The position numbers were made by a program, and so were the translations under genes. Shown in pieces: positions 21,601 to 31,061 of a stretch of DNA of 64,000 nucleotides. The DNA is taken from assembly GCA_025617745.1 (NCBI GenBank), contig CM046863.1, forward strand, positions 6,012,015-6,076,014, in the 5' to 3' direction. The stretch is from Heliocidaris erythrogramma (Eukaryota > Echinodermata > Echinoidea > Camarodonta > Echinometridae). The notes beneath the pieces were generated by a model. The model worked only from the letters and a program-made list of their open reading frames with translations. It did not search any database and had not been told where the DNA came from. How positions within the stretch are numbered: position 1 is the stretch's first letter; each line of letters starts with the position of its first letter.

Positions 21601-24600
21601 AGACACCTTCAAATTTTGAATGAAATCCGTCAAGAAATGCAGAAGTAAGAGTGCAAGAAATGGAAAAATGACCTTTGACCCTATAAAGGACGGAACAATG
21701 AGGGCAGCATCACCAAACAGTAAAGATGTGTAGATTATACCAAGATACATCTCCATACAAAATTTGAACAAAATCGTTGAGAAATGTGGCCTGCAGAGTG
21801 CACTCACGCCATGCCCTGAAGTATGACCTTTGACCCTATAAAAGACGGAACACTGGTGGCAGCATCACCAAACACTATAGGTTTTTAAATTACACCAAGA
21901 GACACCTTCATGCAAAATTTGAACGAAATCCGTTGAGAAATGTGACCGCCAGAGCGCACACAAGACAAGTACACACAAGACATCTATCAAAATATGACCT
22001 TTGACCCTATAAAAGACGGAACACTGGGGGCAGCATCACCAAAATCTATAGGGCTCCAGATTTTACCAAGAGACACCTTCATACAAAATTTGAACAAAAT
22101 CTGTTGAGAAATGTGACCGCTAGAGCGCACACAAACTATCCCCCAAAATATGGCCTTTTACCCTATAAAAGACGGAACACTGGGGGCAGCATCACCAGAA
22201 ACTATAGGGGTCCAGATTTTACCAAGATACACGTCCACAGGAAGTCTGAAAGAAATTCGTCGAGAAATGTGACCGCTAGAGCGCACACAAGAATGTGACG
22301 CGGCGGCGGCGGCGAAACGCTGCTGAATCCAAAGTATCCTCCGGCATACTGCCGGGGGATACAATTAAAAATCCGTTTGAGATTAAAAATATAGAATAGA
22401 TAAGTCAATTTATTTTTAAACTGAAGATTTCCTTATATATTTCTGTTGAAAATCGATATTCGCTTAATAGAAATCTATTTTCTCGATACTGTGACATATG
22501 GGACGGAGCAAATTAATTCAAATTTATGGATGCTTCTTCCATGAGCATAGTGGCAAACTATGCATTCACCTGCTTTCGGATAATGGACTTGAAAGGTCAG
22601 AATGCATGCTGCATATATTATGTTCTGCTCTGTTTGGCAAACCCAAGAAAATAGATTTTTGTTAAGCAAAACCAGACAATTTAAAAATAACATTATTAAG
22701 ATTTAATTTTTATAATACATGTAAACACCCACTTTATATTTTTCGTCACATATGGGATTTTAGGTAATGAAGAAAAGCAATTTAGGTCTTGGATTCAAGA
22801 TATCTTCTTGACTGGAACATTTCTCAATGGTTCATGTACAACTCCAAATCAGCAAGAAAATGGCAGCCCCCATGGAAATGAGTAGGAGACGATACCGGGT
22901 GTTGGAATATCTTTATTTATACCATTTTCTGATATCTTAATAGAAAATGTTTTAGGCCAATAAGTAGGAATATATTACACCTTCCAATATAAGTAAATTT
23001 GTAATTAGGGATTGATTCTCCTTTAAGCCAATTACTTGATTGGCAGGTACATAACTTTCATACATTCGCGGAGCAGTATAAGCTGCGCAAAAGCAAGCCA
23101 TGTAAGCCTATCTACTGTGACGCATTTATTGCGTCACAGGATATGTGACATTACAATGGATATTAGTAAGTATTTTGATTTAAAGTCGGCTTGCTAAAGT
23201 AAAGTGCTTAAATTTGATCTGAATACGAGTAAAGCCAGTTTGCTTAATAGCCAAGCCAAATGCTAAGTAAAATGCTAACTTAATGCACGTTTTGATTTGA
23301 ATACTGCCCCAGGGCCCCATTTCTTAAAAACTTGTTATCAATAACTATTTTATAAGCTACCCACAATGTTGCATCTGAGAGCACATTTGAGAGCACATTT
23401 GAGAGCACATTTGGTAAATAATAGTAGTTGTTATTGATAACATCATATTGAAAGATATGTTGGAAGGGAGAGTAGAAGGTACTAGACCAAGAGGGAACCT
23501 GAGAACCAGCTGGGAAGAGAACATTAACCCCTTCCATGCCACCAGATTTTTGAGCAATTGTCAAAAATGTACTTTCAAGAGTTTTTTTCTTGAGCAAACT
23601 AGGCAAAGATTTATTGCATAGGAATAAACATTATATTGGAGGCACAAGATTCTGTATGAGGAAGAATTTTCAATCCATTCCGAGCTCAAATAAAATGTTT
23701 AACACTCACAATTTTGGGTGGGATTTGCCACCCACGGCATGGTAGGGGTTAAAGACCTGGAGTGGAAAAACACTGCAAAAAAAGAGTGCACTAGAATGGC
23801 ACAGAACAGAGATGCGTGGAAAAATGTTGCAATCAATCCCGCTCCAAACCTGGAGAAGACACCATGATAGATAGATAGACATTGGTAATAAGTTTTATAA
23901 AACAAGGCCCTGGAGTGATCATCACCAGAGCATGAATTGGATCAATATACTCACGCAGGCTAGAGAAACCATGGTCTACTTCTGAAGTTGTCATGGAAGA
24001 TAAAGAATCTTGACGAGATTCATCCTGACAATGTGCTTGATGCTGTTGCTGTTGTAGGTGCTCATGATAGTTCTGCTTTTCTTGTTCCAGTTGCTTTTCA
24101 GCTATAATGTAAGAATATATGGAATTGGAGGAGCAAAATAGAGAAAGGGAATGGTTTATAAGGTAGATTAAAGAGAAGGTTCGATTCTAGGAGAGGTGCA
24201 AAATAATTTGTGATTTTAATTCCATGTCAGTTTGGAAGAACAGCAGAGTAGAAATGTCCTCTGAAAAGTATCACTTTTCAAATGACCTCATATTTGAAAT
24301 ATGACGAGAATAGCTGAAATGTTTGGGCAGAACATTCATGCCACACACGGGTGTTGTCCCATACCCATTCCTGTGTGCAGATAGTGCAGTGCATGTGCTT
24401 TTCAGCGAGATTGGGTCAATTTCTTATCATTTTTTATCATCCTCACAGTATCACCAATTCTTATGTAGACATGATCAACCTTTCCCAATTGCTTTGAGAC
24501 AGCTTCTTTCATAATGTAATCGCATGACCAGAACTCAACTATATCTTTAAGCAAGAAAAATGCAGCAAATACATTATGATGGAATGCAATAAGAAATTCT

Positions 24601-27600
24601 CAAATGAAGGAAATACTTATAAACCTGTTAGCCCAAAATTTATAGAGTACCGAAGTGTGACGTCATCAAATTTTGATATTTGTATTTCAGTATTTTTATG
24701 ACCATATTTAGGTAGAGCATGATGGAAAACATTCACACATCAAATTTGACATGAATCAGTTCATGGTGGCCCAAGGTAATGCTATATGAATATCTAATTA
24801 GCCCCATTGAAGTCAGTGCATGTAAACAGTTTTTTTAGAACCAGGCCAATTTAACACTGCCATCAATGGGGCTAAGGAGGTATTCATGCGGCCATATCTC
24901 GGGGCGCAATGAGCCAATTGCCATAAAATTTGGGCTCTGGATGTTTTTCACCATGTTAATTTGAGATATGGTATAAAAAATGTCAAAATGAAAAATTAGC
25001 TTTTTGTGACGTCATCACTTCGGTACTTTATGCAAGGGCATTAATCCTGGCCTAATCTGCCTTGATGACCCTATTCTGAACTCATTTCTCAGCAAATATT
25101 AATCACAGAGTTTCTTACACGGCAAAAAGTTATTTCTGTTTTCTGTGCGAGCATTTCACATGCTGCAGGCTAAAAGCCTTGTTCACATAGGACTCATGCA
25201 GCAATCCCCCTCACACAATAACATCGTTTTTTCCAAAGGTCCGTATTTCTGAATGTTTGTTGCTGCGACGTTTCGTAATGCTGAGAATGAAATAGGGTTC
25301 ATAATTCTGAAAATGAAAAAGGGATCATATCACCAAAGGTTCGTAACTAAGAATGTTGTGTCGGGCTCATTGCTTTTTCAGAATTATGAACCTTTGGAAT
25401 AACAGATCTTTGGAGTAAAGCATCAAATGTTCAGAATCATAACCTATTTAACCCCTCCAACATATGTGACAATGGATCTGTGCTTAACATTGTCAGAGAT
25501 ATAGTGTTAGGGTTATGGTTAGGGTTGCAATTGGGTTTTAGGTTAGGGTTAAGGCTAGGTGTAGTGTCTGGTCCAAGTTTGAAGTGTAGAATTTCATTAG
25601 TTGTCGCCAAAGCGTGTGTCATACAACCAAAATGGTTTTAACCCTTTGAGCGATTGTTCTCCCTGTGACGGAGCGATTTCAGTTACATTGCCGGTAATGG
25701 GAAATTTGGAGGTGCTTTCTACTTTGATTGCTCATTGTACCTCACCCGGTCATTTTCGTAATTTTTAGTAAATGTAAACATGAAAGGTCGGACTTTTCTC
25801 CTTCTAAAAATATAAGTTTTGTTTATTGAAACAAAAAATAAGGTTTGTTATTTTACAGGGGAAAAGCCGTCTTATTTTGTTGAAGCTTCGCTTCCTTCCT
25901 TTTCAGTACACTTACAATACAAATTGCGTAAACGCAGTCGCACACGCGGTTAGATCAAGGTCTGTGATAACTCCTTGGTTCGATCGATACCCCGTTCATT
26001 GGCCCCCATTGTCGTCTGCTAATGCTCGGGCGATTATCTGCCAAATCATGGATTGCGCCCTGCATTTTACACGTGTTTCCGAATCATTAATTTTTGTAGT
26101 CGTATTCTTACCAGCATTGTGACATTATCACTCTAAATGCTTTCTATATGACATGTATCAGGGAACTGTTTTTTCAGATGAACCTTATTTATTCAATAAG
26201 ACAAAAATAATCCTATTTACTTTCGAATACATTTCTCATGATTTGTCATAACTATTTGTTTTATTTCTCCCGCTTCATTCGTTTATTTCTCTATCTATCC
26301 ATCTCTCTTTCAACGCGTTTCCCTATGTAGTTGTTTTATCAATAAAACAATTTATTAAAATCATGTACACATATGTGATTTGTTTTGTTTGTAATGGGAA
26401 AAAGCTAAATGAATGACAGTGAGTGGAACAAAATAATACTTTATCACATCTCAATGCCGCCTGCTCTCTCTCTCTGAACTCGTCAGGAAGTTCGTGCAAT
26501 TAAAACTTTGTTTCAGTGCGTTTAATTTCCTCATTGCATGCAATTTTTATTATAAAAGGATGTGGCTATTTATCAGAGTTTGATCGATTTGAAAATAAAG
26601 AGAACATCAGAAAGGAGCATGATATCGAGAGTGTAGTAATTGTATGTTTCGAGGAAAATATTGAAACAGAAAGACAAGAGTTGAGTTGGATAATGACAAG
26701 AATCATAAACAAACTAAAACGATAAAGAAATATGTTTTTGAAAATTAACAGCGATGGGGGGGGGGGGGGGGGGGGGGGGGCAATGACAACAATGACGATC
26801 GGCGATCCCAATAGTATATCAATGATGGTAATGTCTAGTCCAATCTAGATCTAGTCTAATCCTTGTTATCTTCCATAGCTCTCATCTATAGTACACACTT
26901 TCCTAAAAACATTAAAATATAAATACATTTTAAAAAATCAATAAACAACCAATCAAAGGTAGTATAGTTGACGGGTGCACAGCAATTTAATTCCCACGAG
27001 AAACAACAAATCATGTGCTTATTTCAAATCAGTTGATGAAAAATGCCTTAGATAAAAAATAAATAAGTAAACAACGTCAGGATCAAAGTCGGGAGTGTAA
27101 ATGTAGTGAATACGCACATAACGTAGCTGCAGCTTTTTGTCAAGATCGATCGGCGCTTTGAACGCTATGATATCACGTGATCGGAGCTCTAGACTATGGA
27201 AATAACATGATCAAAGTGGACGCGTACGCGTACGTCTGTATGTATACAAGATTTACGATCCCAAACAAGAATTTCGGGTAAAGTTGAAATGAAATCCTAT
27301 TTTTCTCAATTTTTCTCCACGTAACCTCATATTTTTTTAACGGGTATTGTGAATGAATATATCTACATAATACTACTAAGAATTTTAGCGCATAAGAGCG
27401 GATAGTTTGCTGGAAAACTTTGTCAACATATTAGGCATAAATCTCGGCTTCTGTAGATGCCCTCCGTCACAGACTGAGCACCTCGCTCGGCCGTCGTCTC
27501 CAAAGGGTTAATGATGCCAAAGCGTTTTTTTTTAATGTTTTGGGGTCAGAAGTCTATCACATTATGTGAGAACTAGGATCATTGCATAGCCCTTCCTTAC

Positions 27601-30600
27601 CTTTGACAAGGACTGTATCTCTAAGGTAGATCAGCGTGGCTGATGTCATGGCACTGCGCATGCTACTCATCTGGTTTTCAGGTTGAACTGTTGCTTTCCA
27701 GGCAGTCAACATATCAACCGTTCCTCTGGTCGTCACTGAACCTGTTAATCGATTGGTGGAGTGACACTGGTTGATCTGAGCTCTGGTTTGTCCCAAGGCA
27801 CGTGCTAACGATTCCATCTGTTCATCTGTCTCAAGATTGTCAGCTAACTCTTTCAAAACCGCGTCAGTAAGTCCAGTCACTGGTCTGCAAGAGTTTGAGA
27901 ACAAACCAAGGAGAAATTAGAATTGACAGATATAGGACCTTAATTACAATCAAAGGAAGAATAAATGTATAGGCCTAGAAGGTGAACCAGAAGTACAGCA
28001 AGAAATGAGGGAACTTTGGATGGATAGCTTGAAGAAATGCCTTTGAGGTTGAGAGACGAGTGAAATCAGAGCCATGGAGTAGAGATGATACAGATGGCTT
28101 AAAGGTGTTACTCGGAGATGTACAAACAAATCAAAATGCAATAAATTTGGTATCAACCGAAAGGGGTAGATGCCCTAAAACATTCCATCAACATTCAAAA
28201 TCCATAGGTTTTCATAAATCAATATTATTCTGTTTCAAATATGTGCAAAAAATATTCGCATATTTTCGCCCCGCGAGCAGTTTCTTTGTCAACCTTGGAA
28301 ATGTGACGTAATACTCGGGACACGCTTGCTTCTAGCTAGCTCACGATCACGTCAAGAGAGCGTGCGCACATAACGTTCATGGTTCGAGGTAAGCAACTGA
28401 TTTCTTCCAATCTTTGAAAATCTTGTCGACAAAATGTCTGATTTTGGCCGATTCAGATGTTAGAACCTGGAATCACACCATCATTCCATCAATCACTGGG
28501 TGAATCACTGCAGCAGCCACAATACAATTCATACAGCTACAGTACAGTTAAGTCGTATACCGTAAGCTAGCTGTCCCGAGAATGACGTCATTTTTCTAGT
28601 GCAATAATTCTCGCTTTCATGGCTCATCTGAGACCCTGTCAGGGGTTTTGAAAAAAAGTCCTGATAATCTTTTTGAACAAGCTTACATCTCTAAAATTTA
28701 ATTTCATCGTATTCTTTGGGGGATATAATTTTTCCTATTTCTTATTTTATGGGACATTCTCCGGTTATCTGCTTTAAGAGCAGCATCAAACTTTAAAAGG
28801 GAAATTTAACAACAGCTCAGGTTACGAACACAGTGCCCTCTCCCGGCACGTTTTTGTGTACTGTGTTCGTAACCTGAGCGTGGTAGCCTCGCAGGGCACA
28901 AACTTCAGACAGACTGGTCACCGCGCAACATGCATGCCCAGCCTGAGCTCAAGCTCTCGTGCGAGATTCGATCGGCTTCGTGAAGTTCAAAATGTACAAA
29001 CTTTGTGTACGAGTGAACGGGGCTTATGCAATTCTGACTTTCCCCACAGCTGCCTGGTGGTGCGTCCCTTTAATAACTTTTGGCCTTGCAAAAAAAAATT
29101 AAAGCTTATCGAAGTTCTATAAAGAAGACAAGTACATTAAGTTTAAAACTCACTCTGGAATGCACACATTCCGTTTTGGTGGTGTTGCAGCTGGTTGGCT
29201 TGACTGTGGTGCTGAAAGACAAATAAGAAAATGCAGTAAGTCATAATAGACAGCTACGTTCTGTAAAGTCAGTTCACTCTTATAGTAAGATATCCTGTAG
29301 ATACTGCCTATGAAATTTCAAGGTCACGAGTTCTATAACACCTTTGTATGAAATGAAAATCTTGGTTTTGTCGCAGAGGTAGTTATTCAGAAATCAATGC
29401 AAGTATATAGTAACTTTCAGAAAATAATTTTTTCGAGACAAAAAAAAAGTGTTACCAAATTGTTGCTATTATTAAATACCCCATCTCACGTTAAGGCGAT
29501 TCCGCTGCGATCCTCAAAAATTGACAAAGCATGGTGGATCAAGGCTTAAGCTTTTTCAATCTTCTCTGTTGTATCTTGAGCCTTTCTGAAGCGTCCATGA
29601 TCGCCACCATCTTCCTTGTCGCCACAAAACTTTAAACATGTTCAAAACTTCCGTAGGCGAGAGCGCAGAGGTCGCAATGCATGCCAAAGTCGTCTCATGA
29701 GCGTATTAAAAACGACATGTCCATAGCTCTAACGTATCATACTTCAAGCGCATTGAAAGCGGCTCCTCTCACCCGTGCTTTCAGGCCCATTCCGAAGACA
29801 ATGCAACCATGCTGCCTCCGTTTACAACGCGATCGACTCGCGTTCGGCACGCTTCAAAAACCACTTCCGCGCGCTCCCATCACTGCAGGCGTTTGCGTTG
29901 CGCTTTTTCTGCACTTCTTCAGCCCATCATGAGCTATCAAAGCCGCCCCTCTCATAGCAACACCGAAGTGAGGTCTTAATAAGCGCATGGGACTCGTAAT
30001 ACCATCGTCTTGACTGCAGAAGCAGCGCCCCTCATCGTCCTTGAAATGGGGCAGGAAGGCAGCAGCAAAAAATACCTTTAATATTGCCTTTATTTTATTA
30101 AGAATATATTACACCTTTGAACATTTATATTCTAGTGTTAATTCTCCTTTAAAGGGAGTGGCAAGTCGTAATCCATGGGCCTGACCAGTTGGCCTGACTC
30201 GGGGAAATTCGGATACAATCATGTCCAATCGTGCGCTACCGAAGGAATGTTATTGCCGGATTCCTCGGGCGATCGTTAACTCGAATCCCTCCATACGCAA
30301 CCGACCAATGAGATTCAAATACTGGAATAAAGAACGCGCGATCTTGTTTACTCAAATTTGGGTCAATGTGCGAACTTTTATTAGCTGCGCACGATAAATT
30401 GAAGTCGCTTTGAACTTTGATCCAGAGAAAGGAGCAGCCAACTGTAAAAGCACCCATAGATTGCGACTTGTCGCTCCCTTTAATATTGCCTTTATTTCAC
30501 TCATTTTAGCCTGAGAGGACCAAACCTATACCTTAAGTTACTCAAAAAATCCCCCCCCCCCCGGCACAAATTAACAATTTTAGACCAAATCAAGCACCAG

Positions 30601-31061
30601 GAAAATGTGCGAGCCTTAACATTTTAGTAGAGATTTTTGAAGTAAATTGCACCCCAAAAGAGAATCTTCTTTTTTTATACCTGCTTCATAGATATTTTGC
30701 AGACCTGTGCCCCCCCCCCCCCCCCCCCCGGCATCAAAATCTTTGATCTGATGTCCTATCCTCACGTGAAAGCAATGCACATGATAATGTTTTGATCCCC
30801 ACTGAAGAGAAAATCTCTGCAAGCATGCTCCTCTTCGTTCTCCAGCTTTCCCCTTGGCCTGGTGCATCCCTCCACATCATCAAAATGGCAACAGTGCTTC
30901 GAAAGTAGTCGCTGTTCTTCGATTGAAGAATCTGCTCCAATCTCGCAAGTTGTAGACCAAGTTTGACACCTAACTTCAGATAATAAGCAGGAGCAATGTT
31001 TCCTGCCATTTCAAGTAACTCCTCATCGCTGATTGGTATGTCCATTTTGTAATGCTAGGAC
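15104..31061 (-). CDS. Death-Death-TIR-Death signalling adaptor (MyD88-like), 7 coding exons
   Basis: Joining seven exons (31045-30766, 29211-29154, 27884-27601, 24101-23955, 18429-17884, 17203-17105, 15690-15104) gives exactly 2001 nt with one terminal stop, a 666-residue protein. Every junction has GT...AG and matching phase. Order: death domain 1-93, Pro-rich linker 94-112, second death domain 113-207, Gln-rich coil 208-256, Ser/Thr linker, TIR about 298-420, Ser/Pro linker 439-471, motif NIQGNVYNIG at 528-537, MyD88-like death domain about 555-638, acidic tail. No signal peptide or membrane segment is seen, so it should be cytosolic. By family knowledge, TIR and death domains oligomerise with Toll-like receptors, MyD88 and IRAK kinases; this specific role is inferred. 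Introns total about 14 kb and are full of transposons. The coding start is fixed by an in-frame TAG four codons upstream. Confidence 0.8.
15985..16480 (-). mobile_element. CR1/L2-type LINE 3' fragment
   Basis: The minus-strand frame (MLQELLFVFKAFNDQMPIYI ... 'RSKAGDRTFTVTASKEWNNIP') matches the C-terminal tail that follows the reverse transcriptase in many CR1/L2/Rex-like LINEs ('xPxTRxKxxGxRxFxxxAxxxWNxLP'). It ends at the 3' side in a (TTA)n-type microsatellite (15980-16003), a common tail for such elements. It is 5'-truncated and lies in intron 6. Confidence 0.65.
16481..17104. other. intron 6 remainder, CT-rich
   Basis: A pyrimidine-rich stretch (16620-16770) and AT-rich sequence. No additional exon or element recognised. 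Confidence 0.5.
17105..17203 (-). CDS. immune adaptor exon 6: Ser/Pro linker
   Basis: Acceptor TTTTCCTCCAG|AAT, donor GGGAG|GTAAAT. The 99-nt exon encodes residues 439-471, ESDVSSHFSPPSSQAVSSPS then SDPSKRMTNSTKGG. It is low-complexity Ser/Pro sequence with several potential phosphorylation sites, separating the TIR from the C-terminal death module. Phase 1 both sides. Confidence 0.7.
17884..18429 (-). CDS. immune adaptor exon 5: TIR domain
   Basis: Acceptor TCATTTTCAG|ATTC, donor TCATCAG|GTGAGT. Residues 257-438. After a Ser/Thr linker, box 1 reads YYDIYLVFS (298-306). The A helix (HVRKVKGIIQRNGW) and the box-2 region (DSKLGVPKMMSIRDAL) follow, then the D strand 'CSHVVLIITKEDCEK', a 'GVISIRC' strand and a C-terminal Arg-rich helix. 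Box 2 lacks the classic RDxxPG sequence, keeping only a 'GVP'-like turn, and box 3 (FW) is absent. The overall pattern is closest to adaptor TIRs of the MyD88 type. An acidic residue equivalent to the SARM1 catalytic Glu is not evident, so NADase activity is not predicted. I am confident in the TIR call, less so in the subfamily. Confidence 0.85.
18430..20900. other. intron 4-side spacer of the immune gene
   Basis: Mostly unique-looking AT-rich DNA with T/G and C homopolymers (19191-19214, 19410-19420). I found no exon with compatible phase and no clear transposon. Two CpG-rich patches (19600-19800, 20320-20420) may be remnants of MITEs. Confidence 0.4.
20921..22372. repeat. tandem array of ~145-175-bp units (GACCTTTGACCCTATAAAAG)
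   Basis: The unit contains TGACCTTTGACCCTATAAAA, GACGGAACACTGG, GGCAGCATCACCAAA, then a 'tttaccaagagacacctt' stretch, AAATTTGAA and GAAATGTGACCGC. Copies start near 21150, 21527, 21669, 21825, 21998 and 22153, with degenerate ones around 21293. The block is bracketed by GTATCCCCCGGCA (20921) and TGCCGGGGGATAC (22360), suggesting the array is carried inside a larger terminally inverted element. Open frames across it are coincidental. Confidence 0.75.
23450..23880 (+). mobile_element. LINE reverse-transcriptase C-terminal fragment, split by a MITE
   Basis: 'MLEGRVEGTRPRGNLRTSWEEN' before the inner insertion and 'KDLEWKNTAKKECTRMAQ' plus 'NRDAWKNV' after it are the typical extreme C-terminus of several non-LTR retrotransposon polyproteins (GRPRTxWxDNI ... 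AQDRxxWRxLV). It ends in stop codons and a (GATA)n tail, typical of a 5'-truncated retro-insertion. Only about 70 codons remain. Confidence 0.6.
23528..23748. mobile_element. piggyBac-type MITE, TTAA flanks
   Basis: Termini CCCCTTCCATGCC and GGCATGGTAGGGG are flanked exactly by TTAA at 23524-23527 and 23749-23752. CCC-starting termini with TTAA duplication are the piggyBac signature. Removing the element and one TTAA leaves the surrounding LINE frame continuous, which confirms both boundaries. Confidence 0.8.
23955..24101 (-). CDS. immune adaptor exon 4: Gln-rich coil and linker
   Basis: Acceptor ACATTATAG|CTG, donor CCTGC|GTGAGT. The 147-nt exon encodes residues 208-256: AEKQLEQEKQNYHEHLQQQQ, then HQAHCQDESRQDSLSSMTTS and a short tail. 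It is a short Gln/Glu-rich, probably helical segment followed by a Ser-rich linker, positioned like the intermediate region between the death and TIR domains of MyD88. Phase 1 in and out. Confidence 0.75.
24190..24560 (+). repeat. dispersed ~370-bp repeat, copy 2
   Basis: Intronic partner of 14690-15055 with the same landmarks in the same order and orientation. Confidence 0.65.
24646..25027. mobile_element. 382-bp MITE, AGTACCGAAGTG...TGACGTCA termini
   Basis: The inverted ends AGTACCGAAGTGTGACGTCA and TGACGTCATCACTTCGGTACT bracket an element whose two halves are also partly inverted around 'gaaccaggccaatttaa'. A second copy, split by a 1.6-kb insertion, is at 52161-54157. The CRE-like TGACGTCA in each terminus is notable. 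It lies in intron 3 of the immune gene. Confidence 0.7.
25028..27600. other. intron 3 remainder
   Basis: Holds a degenerate telomere-like (GGTTAG)n patch at 25503-25560, a run of about 24 G at 26757-26780, and otherwise AT-rich sequence. No exon in phase with neighbours and no clear element. Confidence 0.45.
27601..27884 (-). CDS. immune adaptor exon 3: second death domain
   Basis: Acceptor CTCTTGCAG|ACC, donor AAAG|GTAAGG. Residues 113-207 begin EPVTGLTDAVLKELADNL and include 'VDMLTAWKATVQ' (conserved Trp at 175) and 'MRSAMTSATLIYLRD' as the final helix. Length (95 aa) and hydrophobic pattern match a death domain, though identity to the first is low. Phase 2 in, phase 1 out. Confidence 0.8.
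28303..28595. mobile_element. MITE-like inverted repeat, GTGACGTAATACTCGGGACA ends
   Basis: 'atgtgacgtaatactcggga' at the left and 'tgtcccgagaatgacgtcat' at the right are imperfect inverse copies. Interior AGCTAGCT motifs occur near both ends. Target duplication unclear. Intronic. Confidence 0.4.
28815..28879. repeat. 65-bp hairpin with 20-bp perfect arms
   Basis: GCTCAGGTTACGAACACAGT and its exact complement flank a 25-nt loop. It resembles in size the micro-palindromes at 8593 and 53141, but no flanking duplication is seen. Confidence 0.7.
29154..29211 (-). CDS. immune adaptor exon 2: Pro-rich linker (58 nt)
   Basis: This micro-exon is bounded by TTTGTCTTTCAG and CCAGA|GTGAGT. Exon 1 leaves one base and exon 3 needs two, and 58 nt satisfies both. 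It reads PPQSSQPAATPPKRNVCIP, a flexible Pro/Ser/Thr linker between the first two death domains. Without it exons 1 and 3 are out of phase and read into an immediate stop. Confidence 0.75.
30076..30690 (+). repeat. dispersed repeat interrupted by a TTAA element
   Basis: The segments 30076-30152 and 30480-30690 match, in order, the reverse complement of about 55333-55660. Landmarks are 'ggaccaaacctatacctta', 'ttgtgctgg'/'ggcacaaatt', 'gcaccaggaaaatgtg', and 'tctactaaaa'. The interruption is the element at 30153-30479. A poly-C run follows. Confidence 0.75.
30153..30479. mobile_element. 327-bp TTAA-flanked MITE (Kolobok-like)
   Basis: Termini AGGGAGTGGCAAGTCGTAAT and ATTGCGACTTGTCGCTCCCT, flanked by TTAA at 30149-30152 and 30480-30483. 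The related repeat at 55.6 kb carries the uninterrupted site with a single TTAA, so the insertion point is exact. AGGG-type ends with TTAA fit Kolobok better than piggyBac. It lies in intron 1 of the immune gene. Confidence 0.8.
30766..31061 (-). CDS. immune adaptor exon 1: N-terminal death domain
   Basis: The exon opens at an acceptor (CTGTATTTCAG|GTCC at 31062), so at least one untranslated exon lies upstream. An in-frame TAG precedes ATG at 31043-31045, fixing the start. Residues 1-93 (MDIPISDEELLEMAG...) form one death domain: amphipathic helices, the 'ILMMW' helix at 54-58 with the conserved Trp, a Gly/Pro loop (DAPGQG), then 'MLAEIFSSVGIKTL' as the last helix. The donor is TCAC|GTGAGG (intron from 30765), leaving one base for phase 1. 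The open frame continues into the intron, so it overstates the exon. Confidence 0.8.

Larger units (their letters stand above)
23311..23913. mobile_element. GGGCCC-type MITE, interrupted copy
   Basis: The left end AGGGCCCCATTTCTTAAAAA plus CTTGTTATC and the right end 'ataagttttataaaacaagg' + CCCTGG match the family at 11610-11757. The original internal part ends near 23450 and resumes near 23881. Between them sits a LINE fragment. 'gagagcacattt' is triplicated at 23377-23412. Confidence 0.55.
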
